From: UBA1351 sp963677625
Lineage (GTDB): Bacteria; Bacillota; Clostridia; Lachnospirales; Vallitaleaceae
Length of the DNA stretch: 64,000 nt
NCBI GenBank assembly: GCA_963677625.2
Contig: CAXXSW010000007.1
Coordinates: forward strand, 248,001 to 312,000
Reading direction: 5' to 3'
Shown: positions 1-7,297 of the stretch, one piece after another
Numbering within the stretch: position 1 is the stretch's first letter
Layout of the letters: each line of letters opens with the position of its first letter
Notes under the pieces: generated by a model
Told to the model about the DNA's origin: nothing
Databases searched by the model: none
Seen by the model: the letters and a program-made list of their open reading frames with translations, nothing else
Position numbers and translations under genes: made by a program

Positions 1-54
1 AATCTGTATTTAGAGCTATCGATTTAGATAAACTAATGAGTATGGAGAAGTACA

Positions 55-597
55 ATGATAGATATTAGAGAACTTAATGAATCTGATTTGAAAGAAGTTA
101 TAGCATTAAAGATCGAATGTTGGACAGAGGAACTTGCTGGCAGGGCCAGTAATACTTTGTCTGATCAAGAAGAACTTAGTTTTTGGTCGAAATGGTATCA
201 ATCAGCTGAAGAGAATAATGACATTAGAGTGATGTTAGGAGCTTTTATCGGTGATGAGATGCTAGGAGTAGCAATTGGTAGTCTAGCTGATTCAAGTGAT
301 ATTCCGAAGGACGGTATAGAATTAAATGGACTATGGGTTTATCGTCAACACAGAAGTAGAGGAGTATCTTTAAAGCTTCTAGATCATCTACTTACTTTCT
401 ATAGGGATATAGGTAAGAGGACAATCGTTATATATAATTTGCATCATTCGCCGTCGAACGGATACTACCGTAAGTTAGGTTGCAGGCAAGTTGATCAGGT
501 TTATCAAATAGACGGCAAACTTCTTGTTGATATTTTTAACTCAGATGTTACTGATTTGTTAAAGAGTATTGGAAGTCTACTAAATAAATATGCATAG
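55..597 (+). CDS. GNAT family N-acetyltransferase (cassette 1)
   Basis: A 180-residue protein with the GNAT fold. A beta-strand ending in LNGLWVYRQHRSRGVSLKLL (about residues 92-111) holds the acetyl-CoA-binding motif A in the form R-S-R-G-V-S, and a later segment, NGYYRKLGCRQV, matches the conserved 'Y-x-x-x-G-F' end of the fold. Acetyl-CoA binding is therefore likely; the acceptor cannot be told. The ATG follows GGAGAAG with short spacing. It is the first cassette visible; the attC that should precede it lies left of the window because bases 1-54 hold no GTTRRRY core. GNAT enzymes are common integron cargo. Members of this family can acetylate antibiotics, toxins or metabolites. Confidence 0.85.
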   Translation: MIDIRELNESDLKEVIALKIECWTEELAGRASNTLSDQEELSFWSKWYQSAEENNDIRVMLGAFIGDEMLGVAIGSLADSSDIPKDGIELNGLWVYRQHRSRGVSLKLLDHLLTFYRDIGKRTIVIYNLHHSPSNGYYRKLGCRQVDQVYQIDGKLLVDIFNSDVTDLLKSIGSLLNKYA

Positions 598-643
598 CAA
601 TCAGTGGAATTCTATCGCTATAATGAGGACGATTAATAACTTC

Positions 644-770
644 GTCTAACATACGATTTCCAACACTCAATTCGTTAACCGAGTCACCTCCACATTAGCC
701 CACCCAAAGGGTCCCGGGCATGAGCGAAAGCTGTAAGCTCCCTGGCGTCGTAAACCGAGAGCCGTTATAT
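644..770 (+). repeat. attC1, long type
   Basis: R'' GTCTAAC at 644-650 and R' GTTATAT at 764-770, 127 bp. Inner boxes CGATTT (left) and AAACCG (right) pair. The terminal part contains CCACCCAAAGGGTCC. R'' does not complement the adjacent R', as expected because R' belongs to the next cassette. Confidence 0.85.
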
Positions 771-811
771 GAAATATCAGTTTCGATTTTGGAGAAATTG
801 AGGTATACCTA

Positions 812-1168
812 ATGAGGAAGCTTTTTGAAAGTAATAGCTATGTTTTAGAAAGTGAATATGAAGTCGTATTTCTCAGGAATAAGATCACAGGTGAAACTGT
901 AGTAGTTGGAGACCATTATGGCGATCCAACATGTGGGTACATTTCTGATGATGAGACGCATTGTATATCATGTGGTGCAGGAGTTATTGTGTATTTTATG
1001 CGGAACGTAAATCTTCCTTATTCATATGATAAGCAAGAGTCTCAATGGGTAGAGTTTCATAGAAATGAAATGGAGATCGCGGCAATAAATTACGAGAATA
1101 ATGATTATGTTTTTTATGACGAAGATGGAAGAGTACTTGATATCAGAATAGAGATAGATCGAAAGTAG
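812..1168 (+). CDS. Hypothetical protein (cassette 2)
   Basis: A 118-residue acidic soluble protein that I do not recognise. It has no signal peptide or membrane segment. A small cluster of Cys and His residues (PTCGY at about 40-44, then THCISCG at about 50-56) could bind a metal or form a disulfide. The start ATG follows GAGG with 8 bp spacing. The cassette runs from crossover 764/765 to attC2 and its ends are complementary (GTTATATGA at 764, TCATATAAC at 1181-1189), so the gene is the sole cargo of a well-defined cassette. Function unknown; no motif supports a specific guess. Confidence 0.7.
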   Translation: MRKLFESNSYVLESEYEVVFLRNKITGETVVVGDHYGDPTCGYISDDETHCISCGAGVIVYFMRNVNLPYSYDKQESQWVEFHRNEMEIAAINYENNDYVFYDEDGRVLDIRIEIDRK

Positions 1169-1182
1169 TCAACTGATACATC

Positions 1183-1312
1183 ATATAACATACGATTTAG
1201 CAACACTGCGATCGCTAACCGAGTCAGGCCCGCATTAGGTGTTCGGCTAAAGCCTCACAACCATAAGCGAACCTTGTAAGCTCCTTGCGTCGTAAACCGA
1301 AGACCGTTAGAC
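1183..1312 (+). repeat. attC2, long type
   Basis: R'' ATATAAC 1183-1189, R' GTTAGAC 1306-1312, 130 bp. It shares CGATCGCTAACCGAGTC and GCGTCGTAAACCG with the other long sites but has a different terminal loop (GTTCGGCTAAAGCCTCAC). Confidence 0.85.
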
Positions 1313-1343
1313 GACAAGATTTTCTGCTTAAGAAGGAGTTAAT

Positions 1344-2408
1344 ATGACTGAAAGAATTATTTATCATTATACGAATAATATAATATCTGTATTGAGTAAT
1401 AAGGAATTATGGTTGACAAGATCAGTCCAATCAAATGATTCTCTTGACAGCAGAGTTCTAATGAAGTTATTCAGTACTTATAAGTTTTCAGATTTTATAT
1501 GGAAGTGTATTAACGAAGAATATAAAAAGTTAGGTTTAGATGAAATAAGACCATTACATGGATTTGATATATTTGGTAGACTGAAGCTGATATTTAGTCA
1601 GATAGACAATACAACCTTAGATAATATGAATAAATTTAAAGGGAATGATTACAGTGCTTTTTTTCCTTTATATGCACCATTCGTTGTATGTTTTACAAAT
1701 GAGAGTATGAAAGATAGTAGGCTCTTGTTTGATGCTTATACAAGCAATACTGGATGTGTGATTGGTTTTAATAAACAGAAGTTAAATCAAGTTTGCCAAG
1801 AACTAACTCTGAAAGGTTATTCTATACAAATGACAGATATTATATATGATGATTTAGAACAGGTTGACTATATAAAGGATATAATTAGTAAGAGAATCTC
1901 AGAGTATTATAGTAAATGCTTATCGCCTGGAGTTGTAAATATTGATGATATTAAGGAGTTAGCACCAATGACAGCATCATCGGCAAGATTCCAAATGGCT
2001 GATAAAGACAATAATATAGTGATACTTATTGAGCAATGTTTAAATGGTGTTATAGAATATGTTAGTACTGAGTTATGTAAGACAATGCCAATGCTGAAGA
2101 ACTCTTTTTGGAAAGAAGAGAAAGAAACTAGGTTAATTAGCTACAATACTTACAAAGATTTAAAAAATCAGTTCAATGTGAAACATACTAAGTCGTTATC
2201 AATTGAACAACGACCAAGTAAATATAAAGACCAAGATAATTTTGATTTTGTTAAGCTACCTTTTATGAGTGATGCTATAGAAGAAATAATTATTGGGCCT
2301 TGTGTTGAAGAAGATGAAGTTAACAAAATTGTTGATTTAGCTAAGTTATTTGAAGTTGATGTGTTTTTTTCGAATGGTTTTGAAATTGTCGTTAATCGAG
2401 AAGGATAA
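1344..2408 (+). CDS. DUF2971 family protein (cassette 3)
   Basis: A 354-residue protein with the layout of DUF2971. An N-terminal IIYHYTNN with ELWLTR about 15 residues later matches the family's 'HYTS ... LWLT' opening. Then come FVVCFTNES (about 112-120), an acidic EEKETRL (about 258-264) and a C-terminal IEEIIIGPC (about 312-320), all hallmark positions. The internal stretch around 180-240 is longer than in typical members of about 230-300 residues. The family's biochemical role is not established; members are found in accessory and defence-like settings. The ATG follows AAGGAG with 5-6 bp spacing. The ends of this cassette (GTTAGACGA / TCGTCTAAC) are perfectly complementary. Confidence 0.75.
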   Translation: MTERIIYHYTNNIISVLSNKELWLTRSVQSNDSLDSRVLMKLFSTYKFSDFIWKCINEEYKKLGLDEIRPLHGFDIFGRLKLIFSQIDNTTLDNMNKFKGNDYSAFFPLYAPFVVCFTNESMKDSRLLFDAYTSNTGCVIGFNKQKLNQVCQELTLKGYSIQMTDIIYDDLEQVDYIKDIISKRISEYYSKCLSPGVVNIDDIKELAPMTASSARFQMADKDNNIVILIEQCLNGVIEYVSTELCKTMPMLKNSFWKEEKETRLISYNTYKDLKNQFNVKHTKSLSIEQRPSKYKDQDNFDFVKLPFMSDAIEEIIIGPCVEEDEVNKIVDLAKLFEVDVFFSNGFEIVVNREG

Positions 2409-2437
2409 GGTGTCATGTAATTGACGAAAATCTCATC

Positions 2438-2490
2438 GTCTAACAGACAATTAGCAATACTTTGCATCGCCAATTGCCGGAACGTTAGAC
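2438..2490 (+). repeat. attC3, short type
   Basis: R'' GTCTAAC 2438-2444 and R' GTTAGAC 2484-2490, 53 bp, with inner ACAATTAGC / CCAATTGCC arms. Both flanking cassettes use the same core, so R'' and R' are fully complementary here. Confidence 0.85.
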
Positions 2491-2599
2491 GAAAGAATCA
2501 ATTAGTTAATCTTAGTTTCTTAGGCTATCGAAAGTGGTGCCAGAAATATTTTCTGTTTGTCCATTTGTTACTAATGAATTGTTTTGAAAGGAAGAAGTA

Positions 2600-2995
2600 A
2601 TGTTCACTAATTTTAAGATTTCAGCAAAAAGTATCATATCAATCATAGCAATTGCTTTTATTATCTACATAATGGGCCTGCTGTATCCAACAATACAAGA
2701 AGCAGGTAGAACATTAGAATCATTTGACTTATATAGAGGTTTATTCACTCTCTTGACGTTTATAATTGGATTACTTATTGAGCTTGATAGATTATTAGAC
2801 GCTTTTAGTAAAGGTGTTACGATAAATCCTTTAGGTATGCTATTAAGCATTTTGATTCTACTAGTTTTATTTATACCAGTTGCTGCAGGAATGTCAATCA
2901 CAGGATTTGGAACAGATGCAATTATACTGCAAGAAGGTTGGATTAGAGGTATCTTAGGAGTGTGTTCAGGGATAATATTTGCCAGAGCAATTTGA
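2600..2995 (+). CDS. Small integral membrane protein (cassette 4)
   Basis: A 131-residue hydrophobic protein with about four membrane segments (roughly residues 10-30, 45-60, 80-100 and 112-130). I do not recognise a family. It is a distant paralogue of the cassette 7 product. Both have an N-terminal helix, an 'I-G-x-x-x-E-x-x-R-L' segment, 'G-x-x-I-N-x-x-G-(M/L)' and a C-terminal 'x-S-G-I-x-x-x-R-x-I'. The start follows GGAAG with good spacing. The cassette ends are perfectly complementary (GTTAGACGA at 2484, TCGTCTAAC at 3131). About 135 bp of AT-rich non-coding DNA precede attC4. Function unknown. Confidence 0.7.
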   Translation: MFTNFKISAKSIISIIAIAFIIYIMGLLYPTIQEAGRTLESFDLYRGLFTLLTFIIGLLIELDRLLDAFSKGVTINPLGMLLSILILLVLFIPVAAGMSITGFGTDAIILQEGWIRGILGVCSGIIFARAI

Positions 2996-3132
2996 TTGTA
3001 ACTCGATTTAACATAAGTTTAGAACACATAATTGAAGGTTGTAGAAATTAATGTTTATATAATTCTTGTAAATTTGAGACGAGTTGTGACTTTATAATTT
3101 GCAGGTTATCGGCGGCTTCCATTGATTCCATC

Positions 3133-3259
3133 GTCTAACATACGATTTCCAACACTCAAATCGCTAACCGAGTCGCACTTGCATTAGCCCACCCAAAGGG
3201 TCCCGGGTATGAGCAAGCACTGTAAGCTCATTGGCGTCGTAAACCGAAGACCGTTAGGC
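3133..3259 (+). repeat. attC4, long type
   Basis: R'' GTCTAAC 3133-3139, R' GTTAGGC 3253-3259, 127 bp. Terminal arms CTTGCATTAGCCC and GGGTATGAGCAAG pair imperfectly. The right half is nearly identical to that of attC7. Confidence 0.85.
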
Positions 3260-3290
3260 GAAATGATCATTCTGTACTGAAAGGAGCTAC

Positions 3291-3863
3291 ATGTATAGAT
3301 CTTTATCATATATAGTCATTATTTGCATCTTATTATGTGGATGTTCTGAACACATAGAGAATACAGATTATGAACACGAAGAAAAAGAAGTATATACAAT
3401 AGATGAATCTCTTGATTATGTTGAATATACAAGCGATGATGGTATTTTCAGAGTCGTGCTATATGTTGAAGAAGGTCCATATATAGCTGATAATAATATT
3501 GAAATATATTCTACACTTGAATATATTGGGAACAAAGAATCAATTGAGATATGGCACGGAATTCCATATTTTAATTATCAATTATCTAATGGTGAGGATT
3601 CATTCTCAGATGGTCTTACACTAAATTCTTTGAATAAATCCGTACTTAATAAGAATGAGGTTTATATAAAGCCTTTTGTTAAGAACGGAGGATGGTCAGC
3701 TGATCAAGAAGATTCAGAATTTTGGGAAGAATACTATAAAGAAGAAGAATTGAAATTGCCAATTGGTACATATACATTGATAGCATATTGCAACTTTAGT
3801 TTATCGAAAGATAGTGATGACTATACTAACGTAATTGAAGTCAATATAGTTGTAGAAGAGTAA
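3291..3863 (+). CDS. Putative lipoprotein (cassette 5)
   Basis: A 190-residue protein with a lipoprotein signal: short N-terminus, hydrophobic IVIICILL, then lipobox L-C-G-C with the acylated Cys at about residue 18. The mature part is acidic and rich in beta-strand (EEGPYIADNNIEIYSTLEYI and similar), suggesting an immunoglobulin-like extracellular domain; no family is recognised. It should be tethered to the outer face of the membrane. The ATG follows AAAGGAG. Its cassette has the best end match in the array: GTTAGGCGAA at 3253 and TTCGCCTAAC at 3878-3887. Surface and secreted proteins are frequent cassette cargo, but the function here is unknown. Confidence 0.65.
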   Translation: MYRSLSYIVIICILLCGCSEHIENTDYEHEEKEVYTIDESLDYVEYTSDDGIFRVVLYVEEGPYIADNNIEIYSTLEYIGNKESIEIWHGIPYFNYQLSNGEDSFSDGLTLNSLNKSVLNKNEVYIKPFVKNGGWSADQEDSEFWEEYYKEEELKLPIGTYTLIAYCNFSLSKDSDDYTNVIEVNIVVEE

Positions 3864-3880
3864 TGGGTCATGATTACTTC

Positions 3881-4008
3881 GCCTAACATACGATTCAGCA
3901 ACACTGCGATTGCTAACCGAGTCGCCTACCGCATTAGGCCACCCAAAGGGTCCCGGCCATGAGCGATGGCTGTAAGTTCCTTGCGTCGTGAACCGAGGTC
4001 CGTTAGCT
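3881..4008 (+). repeat. attC5, long type
   Basis: R'' GCCTAAC 3881-3887, R' GTTAGCT 4002-4008, 128 bp. The apical part (GCCACCCAAAGGGTCCCGGC) is shared with attC12. Confidence 0.85.
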
Positions 4009-4038
4009 GAAAGAAGTTCTTAGTTATGAGGAGAATAT

Positions 4039-4806
4039 ATGGTTTTTGAGAAGGTTATTAAGACAGTTGAAATACAGAGAGAATATAAAACATTTGTGGA
4101 GAAGTATATGGCTAGCCTTCTAGCAGAGTTTAGTGGGAAGATTCACAGTATTTATATGTGTGGTTCTATTCCAAAAGGAACTGCTAAGCCATTTAAGTCA
4201 GATGCTGATTTTACAATAGTATGTGAAAATCCTGCAGATATTAGTTACAAAAATGTAACGTCACTTAAAGAGAATATTTTAGAGGAATTCCCATTAGTTA
4301 CAAAAATCGATACAATTATATGCTCAATAGATGAAGTGAAAAATAGGCCTAATGAATGGGGATTTTGGATTAAGATAATCTGTGTTTGTGTATATGGCAA
4401 AGATATCGGTGAGGAATTAGCACCTATTCATATTTCACGAGACTTCATTTTAGATTTAAATAAAGACACTGAAGAAGAAGTGAATCGAGTTCGAAATGCT
4501 CTATTTAATGCCAGTGATGATTCAATGAAATATAGATATATGAAAGGTTACTCTAAGAGGTTGTTGCGTGCTTTATATTCATTAGTTTTAGAAGATGTTG
4601 GAATATGGCAAGATGACATCAGTGAGATGAAGAAGTCCATACTAAAATTTGGAGATATTGATTCGGCTTTGGTTGAATACTTGTATTCATGCTATTTAGA
4701 TACTAATGTAGAGGTTGAAGAATTTTTAGAAGTTGCAGAACAAGTATATAAGCATTTTGAGTGTGCTTTAAGTGAATTGGCTACTTCCAGAAATTCCATC
4801 GGCTAA
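4039..4806 (+). CDS. Nucleotidyltransferase domain protein (cassette 6)
   Basis: A 255-residue protein with a Pol-beta-type nucleotidyltransferase signature: GS at residues 42-43 followed by D-A-D at 55-57 (GS-x(n)-D-x-D), which binds Mg-NTP. The remaining ~170 residues are helical, as in aminoglycoside adenylyltransferases and related NMP transferases, so the protein may modify a small molecule or another macromolecule. Resistance is not proven; minimal nucleotidyltransferases also occur in toxin-antitoxin pairs, but no partner is seen in the cassette. The start follows GAGGAG. Notably the stop codon TAA (4804-4806) lies inside the R'' core of attC6, so the recombination site forms part of the reading frame end. 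Confidence 0.75.
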   Translation: MVFEKVIKTVEIQREYKTFVEKYMASLLAEFSGKIHSIYMCGSIPKGTAKPFKSDADFTIVCENPADISYKNVTSLKENILEEFPLVTKIDTIICSIDEVKNRPNEWGFWIKIICVCVYGKDIGEELAPIHISRDFILDLNKDTEEEVNRVRNALFNASDDSMKYRYMKGYSKRLLRALYSLVLEDVGIWQDDISEMKKSILKFGDIDSALVEYLYSCYLDTNVEVEEFLEVAEQVYKHFECALSELATSRNSIG

Positions 4807-4876
4807 CAGCGAACTCCCAACATAACCTTTCTAATCGGAAGGATGGCACACGTCGGGAGTTCACGGAACGTTATCG
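4801..4876 (+). repeat. attC6, short type, overlapping a stop codon
   Basis: R'' GGCTAAC 4801-4807, R' GTTATCG 4870-4876, 76 bp. A perfect 8-bp stem joins GAACTCCC (4811-4818) and GGGAGTTC (4855-4862), a classical attC hairpin. The cassette ends GTTAGCTGA (4002) and TCGGCTAAC differ by one pair. Confidence 0.85.
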
Positions 4877-4959
4877 GACATAATTCATTAGTTTTCTTAC
4901 TGGACTATAGTCTAAATCGTTGAGAAACTTGATCTTTTAAATGAAACGAAAGGTGAAAT

Positions 4960-5403
4960 ATGAGAGAACGACAGACGAAAATGATTCGAAGTATATTAGT
5001 TATCGCAATAATTTGTATATTGATTTTATCAATCCATTTAATAAATGAACCATATCAACTAGCAGCTAGACGGTTGGAATTGCCGAAATACGATATACTT
5101 AAGGCTATTATTAGATTTCAAATGGTAGCTATAGGTGTTGCTGTGGAGTGGAAACGATTAGTGAGTGGAATTAGGAATGGCTTTAAAATTAATTTTTTTG
5201 GTTTGATATTTTGTGTACTTCTAGTGTTGTTATCAATGACCCCGATTTTAATAGGTTACAGAATTGGAATGGCTTCAGTCGGTTATAGTTTTAGAAATCC
5301 GATTTCACTTATTTCATTCATTGTTACAAATGGAGTAACATGGAATACTGTATGTTTGTTATCTGGAATAGGGATAGTAAGAACAATTACGGAAGCAAAG
5401 TAA
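4960..5403 (+). CDS. Small membrane protein, paralogue of cassette 4 (cassette 7)
   Basis: A 147-residue protein with a short basic N-terminus and about four membrane segments (roughly 12-28, 45-60, 82-105 and 120-142). Key shared positions with the cassette 4 protein are I-G-x-x-x-E-W/L-x-R-L, G-F/V-x-I-N-x-x-G, a proline in the third helix (TPI / IPV) and the terminal L-S-G-I-G-x-x-R-x-I. Overall identity is low, so the two are an old pair. No family recognised and no function assigned. The start follows AAAGGTG. It lies alone in a cassette bounded by a short attC (left) and a long attC (right). Confidence 0.7.
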   Translation: MRERQTKMIRSILVIAIICILILSIHLINEPYQLAARRLELPKYDILKAIIRFQMVAIGVAVEWKRLVSGIRNGFKINFFGLIFCVLLVLLSMTPILIGYRIGMASVGYSFRNPISLISFIVTNGVTWNTVCLLSGIGIVRTITEAK

Positions 5404-5442
5404 GGCAGAGTAAAATCATAGCATGTTTCCATGAATTACATT

Positions 5443-5569
5443 CGATAACATACGATTTCCAACACTGCGATCGCTAACCGAGTCGGCACTGCATTAGCCC
5501 ACCCAAAGGGTCCCGGGCATGAGCAAGCACTGTAAGCTCATTGGCGTCGTGAACCGAGGTCCGTTATCT
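5443..5569 (+). repeat. attC7, long type
   Basis: R'' CGATAAC 5443-5449, R' GTTATCT 5563-5569, 127 bp. The right part (GAGCAAGCACTGTAAGCTC) is identical to attC4. Confidence 0.85.
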
Positions 5570-5624
5570 GACATTGGGTGCTACTAAAGTATTAAGAATT
5601 AAAGTTGTTAAAAGGAGAAATTCA

Positions 5625-6089
5625 ATGAATAATATATCTAATATTGATAATATACCTAAGGAATATATGTATGATCCGGATTTTCAGTCTAAACTGAAAA
5701 CGGTATTAATAGGTGATGCTATTGGCTGTGAAAAAATTTATGTGAACATAGACTATGTAAAACCTGGTGCTAAAAGTGTAAAGTATCATTCTCATTCAAA
5801 GCAAGAAGAGTTCTTTCTTATTATGAGTGGAAAAGGAATTTTGAGAATAAACGGTAAAGAAATATCGATAGTGTCGGGTGATGTAATTTCAAAACCTTCA
5901 GGAAAAGATATCGCACATCAGTTCATAAATAACAGTTCAGAAATACTACAAATACTCGATGTTGGAACCTATGAAAATGATGATATTATAACATATCCAG
6001 ACGAAGATGTAATGTATGTAAAAAATAAAGGATTGGTTTTTAATATTAGCGATAATGTCAAGAGCTGGACTTCAGAACCAAATGAATAA
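5625..6089 (+). CDS. Cupin domain protein (cassette 8)
   Basis: A 154-residue single-domain cupin. Conserved motif 1 has H55-x-H57 with E61/E62 and a following G (YHSHSKQEEFF...SGKG), and motif 2 has GDVISKPSG...H98, giving the usual three-His-one-Glu metal site. The reading frame is open further upstream to 5574, inside attC7, but the ATG at 5625 is preceded by AAAAGGAG with good spacing and gives the normal cupin N-terminus. Likely role: a small metal-dependent enzyme or binding protein; the substrate is unknown. The cassette is defined by perfect end complementarity (GTTATCTGA at 5563, TCAGATAAC at 6122-6130). Confidence 0.8.
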   Translation: MNNISNIDNIPKEYMYDPDFQSKLKTVLIGDAIGCEKIYVNIDYVKPGAKSVKYHSHSKQEEFFLIMSGKGILRINGKEISIVSGDVISKPSGKDIAHQFINNSSEILQILDVGTYENDDIITYPDEDVMYVKNKGLVFNISDNVKSWTSEPNE

Positions 6090-6123
6090 TTTATGGCTAT
6101 AGAAAGTGTCCGCGCTCAACATC

Positions 6124-6253
6124 AGATAACAAACGATTTCCAACACTGCGATCGCTAACCGAGTCGAAATCGCATTACCATTTCAGCTGAAGCTTCACAC
6201 GCATGAGCTCGCCCTGTAAGCTTATTAGCATCGTAAACCGACAGACGTTATGA
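6124..6253 (+). repeat. attC8, long type
   Basis: R'' AGATAAC 6124-6130, R' GTTATGA 6247-6253, 130 bp. The apical loop differs from attC1/4/7 (TTTCAGCTGAAGC hairpin); that variant is partly shared with attC14. Confidence 0.85.
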
Positions 6254-6566
6254 GAAATCGACTACTGGTTAAGAAAAATTTATACGTGTATTGAGAGCTT
6301 TTAAACGAAATGCCTAGATATATTGACAATTGTATATTATTATAGATAGAGATAAATATATAGGAATCGGAGAGATTAGGATGGATGTTTTGAGAGGGAG
6401 AATCAAGATTTCATTTCCACTTTTTACAACTGTATTTTCGCAGTTTTGTGCTACAGTCTGAATCGCAGATTGATAGTTTATTTGTGTTTATATTCTAATA
6501 TCAATTTGTCATACGGTAGATATTTAAATCAGGTTGATACGAGTCGCAGCTTTCGTAGTAGACATC
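6254..6566 (+). other. Cassette 9 without a convincing gene
   Basis: This cassette body of about 310 bp lies between attC8 and attC9. The only ORF with a plausible ribosome site is 27 codons (6381-6461, after GGAGAGATTAGG), giving a small hydrophobic peptide. No longer frame is seen on either strand. It may be a non-coding or peptide cassette, or a decayed gene. Confidence 0.45.
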
Positions 6567-6692
6567 CCATAACATATGATTTCCAACACACAATTCGCTA
6601 ACCGAGTCACCACCGCATAAGCCCACCTAAAAGGTCCCTGGCATGAGTGGCGGCTGTAAGCTCCTTACGTCGTGAACCGAGGTCCGTTATGT
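6567..6692 (+). repeat. attC9, long type
   Basis: R'' CCATAAC 6567-6573, R' GTTATGT 6686-6692, 126 bp. It has the CTAACCGAGTC block and an apical ACCTAAAAGGTCCC hairpin. Confidence 0.85.
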
Positions 6693-6743
6693 GAAAGAAG
6701 AATATGTTTCTGTAGGTATTGACGAAGTATGTGGAGGAGGTGG

Positions 6744-7139
6744 ATGATTTCAAAGGAAAAAAGACATTTATATTGTTAATCCTTCTATTAGTAGCTTTAG
6801 ATCAAGGTGTTAAGTTATATATTCATTGTATTTGAATTTATATCATTCAAACTTAATATGTTATTACTAAACTTCATATTTGTTTTTATTATATCAGGAA
6901 CAATTTGCTCACTAATTGATCGAGTTTTATGGGGCGGGAGTTTAGATTATATTTTGATAAAAGGATTATTTATATTTGATATAAAAGATACATTTATAAC
7001 AACTTTTGAGCTACTAATGGTATTCTTGATAATAAAACACTTCAAACTACTATCAACTATGAATAGTAAAGCGTTAATTATGGAGTTAAAGGCATTTATT
7101 ATCTCAAGATTTAAGAAAGAAATTATTACTAATGACTAG
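6744..7139 (+). pseudogene. Broken signal peptidase II (LspA)-like gene (cassette 10)
   Basis: Two frames together resemble LspA, the aspartic protease that removes lipoprotein signal peptides. ATG 6744 after GGAGGAGG opens M-I-S-K-E-K, then stops early. Shifting one base at the six-A run near 6757 gives an LspA-like first helix, LLLVALDQGVKLYI, containing the 'D-Q-x-x-K' motif. A third frame from about 6807 carries GTICSLIDRVLWGGSLDYI (LspA 'G-N-x-I-D-R ... D-F/Y' motif) and FDIKDTFIT ('F-N-x-A-D' region), including both catalytic-Asp positions. The stretch between the motifs is shorter than in LspA. At least two frame disruptions make this a pseudogene, unless it is a diverged non-enzymatic homologue. 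Confidence 0.6.
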
Positions 7140-7164
7140 TAGAAATGGGTTAACATATTCCATC

Positions 7165-7261
7165 ATATAACAGAGTGTTTACGTTCGCTCCGCATATTCA
7201 CTCTCTTTGGAGAAAGGCATTGAGGGTCAGAGCAAACATCGTAAACCGACAGACGTCAGAT
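7165..7261 (+). repeat. attC10, intermediate length, mutated R'
   Basis: R'' ATATAAC 7165-7171. The right core reads GTCAGAT (7255-7261) instead of GTTAGAT, which should impair recombination. Arms GTTTACGTTCGCTC and GAGCAAACATCGTAAACC pair well. Length 97 bp. Confidence 0.75.
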
Positions 7262-7297
7262 GACATAACGCACTACTTAAAAAAAGGAGAATATAAA

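Noticed and set aside
7175..7297. N-terminal extension of the DUF7010 protein
   Set aside because: The open frame runs through attC10; a strong ribosome site lies just before ATG 7298, and the family N-terminus starts there.
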